Source: Cinnamomum chago (lineage: Eukaryota; Streptophyta; Magnoliopsida; Laurales; Lauraceae). Taken from it: 64,000 nucleotides of DNA. Numbering within the stretch: the stretch's first letter is position 1; each line of letters begins with the position of its first letter. The notes beneath the pieces are model-generated. The model did no database searches and was not told the DNA's origin. It saw only the letters and a list, made by a program, of their open reading frames with translations. The stretch spans positions 130,521,001 to 130,585,000 of the forward strand of contig CP142453.1 in NCBI GenBank assembly GCA_038049695.1, read 5' to 3'. Shown here piece by piece: positions 22,101 to 36,600 of the stretch. The position numbers were made by a program, and so were the translations under genes.

Positions 22101-25100
22101 CTCCATTGGGCGCCTTCTAACATGGCCGAACCATCTCAATCGATTTTCTCTCATTTTATCTTTAATTGGTGTTATTCCTACTTTGCCCCTAATCTCCTCA
22201 TTCCTAATCCTATCTCTCGTTGTGATCCTGCACATCCATCTAAGCATTCTCATCTCCGCAACTTCCATCTTCTTAACATGATTATGCTTTACTGCCCAAC
22301 ACTCTGATCCATATAACGCCGGACGTACCGCCACCTTATAATACTTTCCTTTAACCTTGAAGGGGACTTTCCGATCACGCAAGACCCCCAAAGCACTCCT
22401 CCATTTGGTCCACCCGGCCTGAATCCTGTGACTTACATCAGTATCAATCTCTCCATCATGTTGCACCATAGATCCAAGGTACCTAAAGTTTTCTTTCTCT
22501 ACAATCTTTTGTGTGCCTAAACTTACTTCTAAGTTATCAGGTGTCCTACTTTGACTAAACTTGCATTCCATATATTCCGTCTTGCAACGACTTAGCCTAA
22601 ACCCTTGTCTCTAACGTTTTCCGCCACAATTCTAGCTTAGCATTCACTCCTTCTCTCGTCTCATCCACTAAAACAATGTCATCTACAAATAGCATACACC
22701 ACGGCACCTCATCCTGAATGTCTTGTAATCTCATCTATAACTAGGGCAAACAAGTACGGGCTTAACGCTGAGCCTTGGTGTAAACCAATCGTGATAGGAA
22801 ACTCTTTAGTCTCTCCGCCAGTCATTCTTATAGATGTCACGACTCTATTATACATATCCTTTATCGTCTCAATATATGCAACACACTCTTTTCTTTTCCA
22901 GTACTCTCCATAGAATCTCCCTAGGAACTCGGTCATAGGCCTTCTCCAAGTCAATGAACACCATATGTAAATCTCTGACCTTCTCTATACTGTTCCATTA
23001 ACCTTCTCAGGAGAAAAATAGCCTCCATGGTTGATCTCCCAGGCATGAAACCAAATTGATTCTCTGAAATGTTTGTTGTTCGTCTTAGTCTTCTCTCAAT
23101 AACTCTCCCATAATTTCATTGTATGGCTCATTAATTTAATCCCGCGGTAGTTCACACAGTTCTGAATATCTCCTTTGTTCTTGTATATGGGTATAAGAAT
23201 ACTTTTCCTCCATGCATTAGGCATCTTCTTGCTCTTTAGCACTACATTAAAAAGCTTTGTCAACCAACTTATGTCATCCTCCCCCAAGCACCTCCAAACC
23301 TCAATAGGGATACCATTTGGCCCAACCGTTTTCCTATTCTTCATCCTTTTCAATACTTCTTTAACCTCTTTCCTACTGATTCTCCTATAGAACATATGAT
23401 TCGATTCTTCCCTAGAAATGGTAAGTTGCCCCAATTGTATGTCACTACTACTGCTATCGTTAAATAACATGTAGAAGTAGCTCTTCCAACGCTCCTTTAT
23501 CTCCTCATCCTTTACTAATACATTTTCATCTTAATCCTTAATGCATTTAACTTAGTTTAAGTCCTTGGTCCGCCTATGTCCGCCTATCTCTGACTTTGGC
23601 AACATTGAATATCTCTCTTTCGCCTTCATTAGTGTCGAGTCGCCTATATAGCTCCTCAAAAGCCTTTGCCTTTGCTTCACTAACTGCCTATGGATTTGAG
23701 ACCTAATGAAAATAACAGATATAATAATAATAATAAAAAAAAAAAACATATCCTGTTAGGTGCACTTGTAATTATCAATTGCATAGTAAGCATAAAGGAA
23801 TTTATTCACACACCTTGCATAGATAATGCATAAGCGTCATCTTATTATTCGAAGCGCGGGTATCAGTTAGTTTTAGAAGGCTATCCAAGCGAAAACCAAC
23901 CGCAGAGCCTGCACAAATTGAAACAGATGCAGTAATTTCAAAACATCATGGGAAAGATAGGAACAAAACTGCATAAATGGTAGTTGCAAGATACTGAAAT
24001 GTATCAATTGACAAATTGTTTCTTATTCCAGCCTCATATACCAAACAGGACTTTAGTAAAGCAATGATAATGTTCTCACCATATTATGACTCTGATTGCA
24101 ACAGAGTGGCTCAATGATTATCCATGGACCAAATTGTTTTGACAAGACATTCTTCTGTTATAAACCAATGATGAGATGTTTCTATTTTTACTGGTCCAAG
24201 GCAAAAAAAAGGATTTCAAATGTTCCTTTTGTTTAATGTCAGTTTTCCAGTGCCATCTATTATTATAAAAAACGCAAGAACAGAAACAATTATCGCCTTG
24301 AAGGTTCAAGAACTCTAAAATAAGTTTTTTAGAAATTCTTTAAGAGTTTTCCATCACAATTAGAGACCCAAGTTGTCAAGAGAAAACTTGGCATGCTATG
24401 AGCCAACCTCAAGTTGATAGAAACTCATTCAAGCTAAAAGGCAATCAAGGAAATACTCAATCAACATAATCACATGCATTATCCATATCAAGTTGAAGAG
24501 AATACCCTCCGGTCTCTTTTGTACCAACAAATTCATCAGCAACAAGTATGTCAGTCATCCAATGCAAGGATTTTATTTTTTATTCGTATTTTTTTATAAT
24601 TTATAAATTATGCAAGGCAGTTTTAACTATAAATGACTAAAAAAGTTACGATGGACAATGGAGAAATGAGAACGTGTAGGCAATGTTAAAAAAAGAACAC
24701 ATTATTTTTCCTGGAACCCATTGTAATTCATCTTACAAGAACTTATAACACAGCAGACTGTGTCATATGTTAATAATACATGCCCGCAAAATACCAAAGC
24801 AACCATGCATCCCTTCAAACACCTAAATGGCCTCTCACCTAGCAAATAAAAATTTAACATCTAACTTGGAGTCATCAATTTTGCTGTGCAAGAAAACATC
24901 TAAATCTTCAGTTCCTGCTAGCAGGCATTATGAAGGTGACAAAACAAGGTGTGCCTATGATTAATGTAAACTAGAAACCCCTCTACAGTGAGATGACTAT
25001 ACATTTCCTTAATCTTCTACTATTCACAGAACATATAGGCATGTCAAACAGAAGCAAAATGTCACTTTCCAGTAAATCACAGAAAGAGGAAATTAAGCCG

Positions 25101-28100
25101 TTCTCTAAAAGGCATGAATGATGGTTTAAATTGTTGCTTACCCCTTGCAGTTCCCTGGTTTAATGTATTCCCTAGAGAAAGAATTTTCTTCAAGATTTCC
25201 TTCAGTTTGACAGACTTTCGGATCTGAGCATTCACAGCATTAGAGTGCTATCATCAGTAAAATCAACCAAAACCAAAGACAAGAAAGGTTGCAAGAATGA
25301 AAAAAATACCTCTTCACATGCAGAGTTTACACAATTTAAACTTCTCCTAAAATCTGAAATCTGCATAACATTCAAATGAATAAAACAATTGATATGAGCT
25401 GCTTAATAACAAACCGGCTAAACCAGTCTTTGCAAAAAGTAGAAGTAAGATACCATCCAACCTGGGAGGTAAATTGAATCTTGAAAGAAAACACCCTCAA
25501 TTTAGATTCCACACGTGGCACTTTCATCAGCTCCAAAAAGAACTACAGAGTCAAACATATATTACTCAGATTGGGGCATTGTTCATCTCATGGAAAGGCA
25601 TAACTTCTAAAGAAAAGGTCTGCAAGACTGCAACTTGGCCTTCGTGCTGAAAAACTTATGATGCACAAGTAAAAGAAAGACCAAATCAGGGCCCACATGT
25701 AATCTCATGGGACCAACTTGGTTCATGAATAGCCAGAGGACTTGTGGGATTTCCCTCTTCACCCACAATATCAGTTCCTTTTTCTTATTTAGACTTATTA
25801 AGTATTCTAATAGGAGAAGGGAACTGGGTTAGTCATTGCTGTATTTGTATGATAGTTCGGGCATAACATTGCATTAGATAAAGGGTAGGATAAAAGGAGG
25901 ATTATTAGCATTATAAGCAATGAAAATAAATGCATTGAAAGGGCACTGGTTCATCAGTTATTGAAATTTCTTCTAAAGTTCTATGTGTACTAGTCGTCGT
26001 TTCCATATGCAGCCCCCTCTTCGAGCTTCTGTGTGAAACTTATGATGTGAGATCCAATGCCCAATGGTAATCCCAGCAGGCAGGCATAAGGCCTAATCAT
26101 TCCATTTTAATCACATATATCCCTTTCTTATTTATTGTTTCTGCAATATTGCCATTGATGCTATTCCTCTTCTCTCTTATTGCTACTGCTGCCCGGTGCT
26201 TTGGGTTGCTGAGACTGGAATAAGCAACTTTGTTGTGATCGCTATATGTCTTTATTACAATGATCCATATTTAGGAATATTCAGTCTAGATAAGCTTGAG
26301 GCAAATTAGTCCAAGGCAATCCAGATCAATCTGAGTCAATCTGCACTACTACAATTTGGCACCAATTTGTTCTGACTTTTGATCCTTTTTTTTTTTTTTT
26401 TGTTTCTCAAAAAGGACAACCAAGGGCAGAAGAAGCCCCTAAACTAACATAACACAAACTCCATGCAGAACCCTCTACCAAACCCACACATGCAAAGTCC
26501 TTACATAAAAACTAAAACCATTAACCCAAACAACTGTCTACTTACAGGAAGGACTAGAGAAAGACGCAACACAACAAACGAGACCCAACATAGAATGGCC
26601 TCACATAAAAGCTAAAACTGTTATTGCAAAAACGTGCACACTTCCAATAAGGACAAGAGAAAGACACGTCACACAAGCAGAAAATCTTCCTTCATCGTTT
26701 TGGGATGATTATAATTAATTGATCTGCAGAGATTTAGGAATTTGTACTTCCTCTCTCTTTCTGATTTCCTATTAGAATTCACTGCAGCTTGACCCTTCCT
26801 CATAAATCCATTAACAAACCATCTCATATTGTCATCATTTAAACATCAACTGCTTTACTGACCTTCACTGTATGCTTTCTTCCATCCTCCCATCATTAGA
26901 GCCACTATCAGCTAATGGCACCACCACGTCACCACAATCTATGTTATCAGGAACACTACTCTCAGGGGTAACCCATCTTCTTCCGGAACACGTTCTCTTT
27001 GAAAATTGAACTGGAAGGGACACCAAAGGCCTCTTCCCTTCCATTCCTCGGATTGATCGAGAGAGAAAAGATCATACGTACTCTCCTCAGAACCTTCCAT
27101 CCTGTCAATGGAATGCCCCACCATTTTCAGAACAACTCTCTCCTCGAGAGAGTAGAGACAGTACCTCACAAAATCAGCAAGATTACTTTATCTACTTTCC
27201 CTTCATCAGAAGCTTCTAGTTGGTTTAACACACCGAAGCAGTTCAATTCATGTATATTAGAACGAGTAGACCTCGTCTCGTACTCTATAAGTTGGGTACT
27301 TTATGGCCCACCAATCATAGATTGCTCCCAACTATATTCATTTACCAGATCTGGGCTCAATTGAACCCCCTAATCCAACCTGAACGACATCTTGGAAAGG
27401 CCCACCAGCAACATATAGTGATTCAACCGTTCTGAACTGAGAGCGTGTACCCGATCCAAGCCCCAGCCCCCCTAAGCTGATACGTATTCTGCCACATTAC
27501 TCACAAACAATGACCAGGATTCTCTCACCCAGTCACCCACCCTAAGCTGTAATCCATGATTAAGCATCTTCATTACCCTGAGACTTAAGACTTCACCTGA
27601 GTACTGCAATTCACATTGATAAGTTATTTGTTTCATCAGAGGTTCACATAGAATGGATCTATACAGAAATACTCCTAATACCATGGGTACACTTGGAACA
27701 CACTTGTCCAAGTATTTTTTTGAGTTCAGTCAGTGCTCATGAATCATCCAAGTCATCTGGACAACCTTTGGAAGTATCATATGAGGTCATGCAACTAGTT
27801 GAAGCAAATGGCGTCCAGGACGTTTTTTCAATGGCGTGCAAGAGAGGCAGGTATTCCCATCCAATGATTCAGAAAAAATTGAGCCCTCATGAACATAGTC
27901 GTAATTCATACTTTCAAAAAGAAAATAAAAAAGAAAAGAACAGAAAGCAAATGTAATGTGGAGCAGAAGAAGAAAACAAACCTGTTCACATTTTCCCAGG
28001 TTATTTTTGTCACCACTGTAACCCTGAACATTATAATGATACTATAGTCAGGCATTAAATAAAATAATTAATGAAGAATGTAAAGGAACAATAATTATAT

Positions 28101-30634
28101 ATATCCACCTTGAGAAGTTCCATCTCCTCTTTTGTGGGACAAAATTTTATCAGATTTTCCACTTGATCAACATCAAGAATTGAATCATCCAATGCCAATG
28201 CTGCACCCTATGAGAAAATTAAAGGTCAAACAACAGCACAAACTTTGATAAACATGCCAAAACTAAGAATTGGATTGTTAACATTGTTAACTAAAGAGAG
28301 GATGAAAAGGTGCTCAACAATTGGAAAGGAGGAATTAACCCAAAAAAAAAAAAATTAATTCTACATGGGAATCTTTTAGGAGATCTTTTAAAATTTATTT
28401 CCCTTGGTTTATTTAAAAAATAAATAAATAAAAATAGTGATGATAAAAAAAACCCAGAAATGCCCATCCATGTATCACCTTCATAGGCACTGCAGCTACG
28501 AAATAACTTTCCTACTAAAAATCTGATACCACATTTTGTTTTTCTTCAAGAAAAAAATTTTAGAGAAGCGACTGGTAATTGCACAGTTTGCGTAGGCTTG
28601 CCTTTTCTAAGAAGCCAAATAAATAATTGCATTCAAATAGAGTGATATGGTAGATTATTTAATCTATGAGATTTTCTCAGTTTCCATACTGGCTGGATTC
28701 TATCTATGGTACAAGGAATATCAGGATAATATTGAGGTGCCAGAGTTTCTGATAAGCTGAATTCTTGGCCACATGTAAAAGTTACCCACCCGGCCACCCC
28801 AATCATTGTTTTGAGTTTTACATAAAAAAAAAAGAATAGCAGGTTTAAAAAAAAAAATACAAAATACAAAACCCAAGCAGCTAAAACAGCGCTATACATA
28901 TAAAATGCAGATCATTTTTCAAGGTAAAATTGGGGGGATTCTCTAATACAAAAATGATCTATGTAAGCATGCCCGCCTTTGTCAACCGTGTCACGACATC
29001 ATTAGCAGCCTGCAGCAAAAAGGTGGCAAAACTGTGTCAACTTTTCTCATTGGCTTTGGATCCAAAATTCATGGTGCTTTAACACCACCTTCAACCCATG
29101 CTAGGGAACTTATTAATCTCCTCTAGAATCAACTAAATACCAGCCTACGTGTTGCCTTAAAGCTATCTTCAGCCCAGACTAGCGCATTTCCTGAACTTCC
29201 TTCCACAACCAACTCCCCAGAAAAAAGAGGCAAAAAAAAAAAATTTATGACTAAGCTTTCTAATATACTATAGTCATCCCTGCCCGTAATCACCAAAAAC
29301 AAGAATCGCCGTACATTCATCATCTCTTATTGTTCTTCATATACCAAGCACGCCTAGATTTCCAATTTAGTACCAACAATATTTAACTTCCAAGCAGGCA
29401 GAAGAAGCCTCCATTTCTTTTTCCCTTTCTATATGTAACATGACTCGAACCTGCAGCCATGTTGGTTGTGACAATGAGCGCCTTCCAGTTAGGGATGTAA
29501 ACGGGTCCCCGATTCTCCGATTACCGAGAGATTCCGACCCATTAATAATCGGGTTTGGGTCCTTATTTAGGTTCCGATAAGTAAACAGGTTGGTGTCTGG
29601 GTCCATTTTTTGGACCTGTGACGTTAAGGGGCCCGGGTCTGGTTCCACCTTGGTTTTGAGTTTTGACCCGTGGACCCGACATATTACACTATTTTTTTTT
29701 TAATCCTCCTAAAAGCTAGTTTTTTTTTCTAAATCATTTATCTAGTTTTTTTTGTTTCCAAAATCATTCTCTACCTGACCCGCACCTGGGCCCGTCCCAT
29801 TTACTGTCCGATTCCGATTCCTGGTCCATCTTCTCATAAACAACAGGAACCGACCCGTTTATGCATCCCTACTTCTAGTTGTGAGGAGCTACCCCCACCC
29901 AACCACACACACCCACTAACCGGGTTTGGGTCCTTATTTAGGTTCCGATAAGTAAACAGGTTGGTGTCTGGGTCCATTTTTTGGACCCGTGACGTAAAGG
30001 GGCCCGGGTCTGGTTCCACCTTGGTTTTGAGTTTTGACCCGTGGACCCGACATATTACACTATTTTTTTTTTTAATCCTCCTAAAAGCTAGTTTTTTTTT
30101 TCTAAATCATTTATCTAGTTTTTTTTGTTTCCAAAATCATTCTCTACCTGACCCGCACCTGGGCCCGTCCCATTTACGGTCCAATTTCGATTTCGATTCC
30201 TGGTCCATCTTCTCATAAACAACAGGAACCGACCCGTTTACGCATCCCTACTTCTAGTTGTGAGGAGCTACCCCCCCACCCCCACCCCCAAAACCAAGGT
30301 GGAACCAGACCCGGGCCCCTTTACGTCACGGGTCCAAAAAATGGACCCAGACACCAACCTGTTTACTTATCAGAACCTAAATAAGGACCCAAACCCGACA
30401 TATTACACTATTTTTTTTTTTTTTAAATCCTCCTAAAAGCTAGTTTTTTTTTTCTAAATCATTTATCTAGTTTTTTTTGTTTCCAAAATCATTCTCTACC
30501 TGACCCGCACCTGGGCCCGTCCCATTTACGGTCCGATTCCTGGTCCATCTTCTCATAAACAACAGGAACCGACCCGTTTACGCATCCCTACTTCCAGTTG
30601 TGAGGAGCTACCCACACCCACACCCCCCCCCCCC

Positions 30635-30665
<31 letters not shown>

Positions 30666-33600
30666 ACACACACCCAAAAAAAAAACGCCCCACCAAATTT
30701 TTTTTTACCTTTCTTGTGGGTACATCGACTAAAGCATCTCAATTCCTATGATGCCAGGATACGAATCCCAATATATTCTTTGGGTCATGCCTTGTTCACA
30801 TGCAGAAGGACTGTAAATGGATACTTGTCCTTCAAAATTTTGCGCATTATTGTTTCATGCGATTGCGTTTGGAAGCATTCTTCAGAAGGAAACTCTTGAT
30901 TTCAAGGATCCGTGATGCCCTCTGAGAGGACCCTAAAAGAAAGAGTAACCTAAGCACGCAAGCTTAGTTGAAAAATAGTTCCAAGCAAAACTCTTTTGGG
31001 AGAGTGGTTATGGAGGGTTGGCGAGCTGGATCAAGGGTTGTGGAGGCAGATCTTAATACAAAAAAAATATATATAATTTGGGCAATGATGGTTGGTAGGT
31101 ATCGGGTAATGATTATAAGGCTTCAGGTATTTGGAAATTTATCCTTTTTGTTAAAGATGATTTTGATCCTTTAGTTCGTTACAGAGCTCATAATGGGAAG
31201 AGGAACAGGATTTGGTATGATGAATGGTGTGGTCAAATGGCTTTGAACCATCAATTTCCTAATCTTTTTTTGTTGGATCAGAGATAATATGCTTTTGTGG
31301 TAGATAAATTTTCCTATTCTGGGGTTAGTGTTGAATGAGATTTCTCTTTTCGAAGGAATCTTTTGGATTGTGAGATTTTTTATTTTGATTGTTTGCTTGG
31401 TTTACTAGGTAAAGTGTTTTTGTCATATGGTAATTCAGATGTCAAATTATAGAAACCAGATGTTAAAGGGCCGATTTTCAGTGAAGCCTTTTTATAATGC
31501 TTAGGCTGATTTTTCAGAAAGAGTGGAGGGCAGGCATAATTTTTGGATTCCTTCGGTTCCGCAGAGGGTTTTGATTTTTTGTTGGATAGCAAGGTTACAT
31601 AAAATTTTGACTATAGCCAAGTTGTGAAGAAGAAATTATATATTATCATTAATGGGTGTCCAATGTGTTTAGAAGGTGAGGAAATGGTGCATCATTTTAT
31701 CATTCATTGTCATTTCGCTCATAGAGTGTGGTCTACTTTGCTTGAAATGTATGGCATGGTGTCGGTTATGAATAGGACCGTTGAAGATCTTTTCCTTCAA
31801 TGGCGTTGGCGCTGGAAGTTTATTCGGGGTAAGATCTTATGGAGGTTAGTCTTGTATGCTACATGTTGGAAGCTTTGGTTGGAAAGGAATAATAGAGTTT
31901 TCATGAGTAAGTCTAATTCTGTGATGGCGGTTGTAGTCCATAACTTGGTCTGTCTCCAAATGGGCGGGTATGCATAAGGAGGTTAATGGAGTTTCTATGT
32001 AAGATCTTAATAGATCTTGGTCTTCTTTCTTTAAGGCCGTATGTTGTGTTAAGTCAAGAGTTAGATTTACATTTGAATTTTGATGGTAGCTTTGTTCATT
32101 CTTTGCGAAAGGGAGGGATAGGTGGAGTTATAAGGGATTAGAATGGTATTATTGTAAGGAGCTTCTTTGGGCCAATTGACTCTTCAGATGCTAATGAAGC
32201 TGATTGTTTGCTATTCTTATTGGTTGCTGAGAGCTGCTTGCTTCAGATGGGTGGTTATAGTGCTATTCTTGAGGGAGATTCTTTCTCTGTAATTCAATGG
32301 TGTTTCAAGGAGGTTGGGAGCCAGCTTCCATCATATTCTTAGAGAAGCAAATGTTAAGCCAGATAGTCTTGCTCAGGAAGGAGTTTTTCGCTCTTCCATT
32401 TCTTTTGATGTTTAATTATTTTTTGTTATTTTGCTTTCGCTTTGTTTTGCCCCCTTTTGGGTTTGGTGAAATAAAAATTTCTTATTATAAAAAAAAAAAA
32501 AAAAAAGCCAACGATGTAGCCCATGGCTCATGGAGGTCTAAATGTGTGGCTCGTAATGCACAAGGAAAATCCCATCTCTATTTCATTAGTCATTAAGCAA
32601 TACCGGCATTAAACCATAATTTGAAATTTCATCTGGTACCGTGTCTACTTAGTGGACTTAGTGCAGTTCAATATTAGCACAACTTTGGGACTATGATCCT
32701 AAAAAGCCCCTACTCAACTGAGTCAGCACCGACTTAATCAACCTGAGGCAGCACACTAGCATGGACTGGTACATTATGGACCGTGCAGTACTGGTGTGGC
32801 TGTCATCGTGGCTCAACTGAAAACATATATAAACTCTCCCTTTATTTCCATTGTTCCTCTTTAATTTTGAACTTTAAAGTGCTACAAAAAAAGTTTGAAT
32901 TTTAAAGTGAAAAGAACAAGTACTAGTATGGTATCCAAATTCAAATCCTTATGCTCATCAATATGGATAATGGGGTCTAAAGATAATATTAGTATGGTGG
33001 AGAATAATACAAGATTGAGGATCAATGCCACAGGGAATTATCATTCTAAAGATGGAGCCAGAGTTGTATGATAATTTTGTGCAGATCCATTGTGTTCCCC
33101 TAATTATCCAATAAGCAGTAGAGAGTATATTAATGATGAAGAATTTCTCACACCTCATGTTTGTGAGTTTTTCTCTCTCATTTTAAGAGAAGTGCAACTC
33201 TGCGGCAGATCTGCTGGTTGAGATGGGCATTCGGTGTCGGCTATTAGTGGTCTCCCCTCAGAAATCTGCCTATTTGATTTGCTTTTTTGTTTCTTGGATC
33301 TTTTTAGGGCTTTAAGTGTTGTTTTGGTGCTTCATTGATTTGCAGCATATCTCTCCCCTACTGTATCTCTTCTTTACTAATGAAAGTTATCATTCAAAAA
33401 AGAAACCTATTGTGGTTATAAGTTAAAATTATTATACAGTGGTAACTTGGTGCTCTTTATGTGTTAAATGATCCTTCAATTAGCTATAGGAAGTGATAAG
33501 TGTAATACCCTGGGCCAGGTTGGGCCCAGATTCTTCCAACCTGGGTTGGATGAATCTGGGCCTAACCTGGCCCAGGGTATTACAATAAACATTGCACTAG

Positions 33601-36600
33601 CCATAAGGAAAATAAACATCTCTATAATTAATTTAAGATCAATTAAATCGCTATCTTTACACATTGTTTAGCCTGTTACTATTATTTCTTTATTTTATAA
33701 ATTTTTTGAAAACATTTTATAATTTTAAGACTAACACATCTGTACCTGTCCAGCACGGCCTATGCAGAAAGCACCAAGTCGCCCCCTGGTCACAACAAAC
33801 ACGAAGACCAGCATCGGGTTTTAAGACTTTACATTAAATACAAGTTTCACCTATTATGTTTAAGGGTGGGAATTGGAACATCTAGGGACAGATTCATGGC
33901 TTAGATTAGCAATTTTTTTTTTTTATTCATGCAAAGCATATATAATGGTTGTTAAAGGGATCAAGCCCATATGGGATGACTTGATTTCATCCAATGATAA
34001 ATTTTCTCTTTAGACTTGGGAGTAAAAGCCTTGATATTGCACAAGGAATAATACGTTCTTTTTGGCATGTCATTTTAATGCAGAGAGATCTAACTGCCAG
34101 ATGTGGTAGCCTGGTAGGATGTAACAAATGGTAATGAGATGGCTTTTCATTTGATGATGGGCTCCTCAAATAACAAGGAATGGATGTCCCATACCCCTTT
34201 GAACGGGTGTCCCAGATTCAACCAAATCAAGCTGTTAACCACTTGATTTGAGGCGGAGATGGTTTAATGCCAAGAATAAGAAATTCCTCAAAACAACAAT
34301 AAAAAGTCTAATCACTTCATTTTATGCCATTGTCTTATGTACATTGCCAATACAGGAATCCCTTAGAAAAGGGCCAACTAAGAAAATCAAAGATATTTGC
34401 ATTAAGTGCTAAAAGGGCATTAAAGTAAACAGAATGGGCGATTAGGATTTGATTTCTAGGTTTCTGGGCATGGCTTGTGTGCAGGGGATGCATGGACAAG
34501 GACTTGAACTTGGTATTCATGACAGAATCAGATTCGGTCGGTGCCTAGGTCAAGTCTTAAACTTGTATTAGTAGATCTTCTCCTACCAACTCGTGTGGGT
34601 TGTGAATTGTTCCTCTACTTTCAGACCATAACCTAAGCTCTCTTCTATCCATGACTACTGGCCGATAACCCAGGTTCCAAACAAAACCTGGTGTCTCACA
34701 ACAAGGAAATTCAAGTTACCAAATGAATGACACATGAAAACTTGTCAACCTGTTAGAAGTTTCAGCAACCATTCTCATGTTATGCAGCTCCACAAACTCA
34801 CGTCTACATGCCATATTGCTATCAACTTCCTACAGCAGTGCCACTCCACTATTCTCCAAATTTGAGATGGCATGCAATCAACAACCAGTCTAAGGACTTC
34901 TGAGTTTTCAAAAAGCAGTATGCACAACCAGCCCACACCACATATCAAAATCAACAGGCTGAGAGAGCACTAAATAAAATTCAGCTAGTAGTAGTCATGG
35001 AAATCTAACATTAAACAAATCAGATCCAATATCCAGAAAATCAAATCAAATGATGGCAGGCTTGAATACTAAAGTAAATCCCAGAACCATTCCAATCAAT
35101 TCCAGCCTGAAACTTAAAGGATTTCCAGCTAAGAAACTAGTAAAGCCAATGGAAATGATCAGGTAAACACCAATAGTATCGTTTCTTGACTGTGGACCCC
35201 AACAGTGGGATCGTGCATCACATACTACACAAGTCGAAAATTAATTATATATATATATATGAGGCCAATTAAATAAGAGACTAGTCACACAATGAAAGCA
35301 TAGGTCATCGTTGTAATGACAAAAGAAATGAAAACATTGGTGATCTCATATTGACAAAAGAAAAGGAATGTTAAGCAGCAGCTTTCTTACCATCATATCA
35401 GAAAGTGGCATCTTAACTTTTGTGAGCATAATTTCAACATTATTGGCCCGCCTCAAGTCAATCTACAGTGATCAATGAGAATAATGTCAATTAACAAGGG
35501 GCTATTGACAAGGAAATGTGAAAAATATAGCACAAAAATCAACCATAAGATACCAGGAACCAAAGTTACACAATACAGTGAACAGCATAAACACTAAAGC
35601 AATAAATTAGCCTAATAAGATATTAGAATCAATATATTTTATACAAACTTTAGTGAGAGAGAGAGAGAGAGAGGAGCACGTGCATTCTTGTGAGACAAAT
35701 AAACTAATAACCCCCCCCCCCCCCCCCCCCCCCACAAAAAAAAATATATATTATTTGTTATTTTTTTTTAAAGGCATAATAGTTCCTCAAAACTTGTTTC
35801 CTTTATGAATCTGGAACATTAGATTTAAAGCCAACTAGGGCGTTTATAGGCTTCCACAACAGCTGCTCCACCTGTTGGCTGCTATGGTTCCTGGTTTTGG
35901 ATCTTCTTGTTTGAAATGTGGTCGGAATTCTTGTCCAGGACAAGCAGGTAGCTTTCCTTTTTAACAAATATCTCATTTAAATCAGTCAAAAAATAAAGTA
36001 TAGCACATATTATTAACAATTGTAATAGACTAATTAATTCTTTTTGAAAGTGAATAATAGTAATTAATTATGATACTTTTCAAAAATAATATGTAATAAT
36101 AAAGCACATATTATTCAAAAATGTAATAGACAAATTATTTATTTTTGGAAGTGTTGACAAAAATAATACATACTAATAATGAATGAAGATCCAAAAAATA
36201 ACGTAATAACCTACAATGTAGCATATGAATTGTGGCATACAATTATTACATACAAGTTACGGTGGTTGTAACTGGGGGTCGATTTAAGCATATCACAGCC
36301 TGTGAAATACTTTTTTTTTTCCTCACAAATGACAAAACAAACTGACATATCTAACAAAGATATATCGCAAAAAGCATTGCACATAATACATAATGGTGTA
36401 ATCAAAGATATTAAAACTCCACAGCTACAGTTTTAGTTAAATGAGTTACCAGGTGGACTCTGTCTGTTTTCGATCCAACAGATTTGCGACGCCCTCCTGA
36501 ATTACCCCCTGAGGTGTCATTCTTATTAGGGACCACAGCTGAGAAGAGACTCTCAAGTTCTGACACGTCAAATTCTGAAGCGCTAGCATGCAAAGGTTGA

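Larger units (their letters stand above)
28208..35390 (-). other. Formin intron 6 (7.2 kb), a nest of insertions
   Basis: The longest intron in the window. It contains the composite hAT-like element (29482-30598), a poly-C/CA tract (30623-30671), a degenerate LINE (about 30960-32507) and the 84-bp palindrome (33501-33584). The remainder is AT-rich with no recognised feature. Confidence 0.85.

Noticed and set aside
26939-27956. Cluster of short frames on both strands in formin intron 8
   Set aside because: No family resemblance, and the frames on the two strands mirror each other. Treated as non-coding, perhaps an old repeat.
29367-30019. Minus-strand frames repeating MEPDPGP and [14 protein letters not shown]
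   Set aside because: They repeat because the hAT-like element is internally duplicated; no such protein is known to me.
30600-30899. Frame starting with a His/Pro/Thr run
   Set aside because: It is translated from the poly-C and CA microsatellite.
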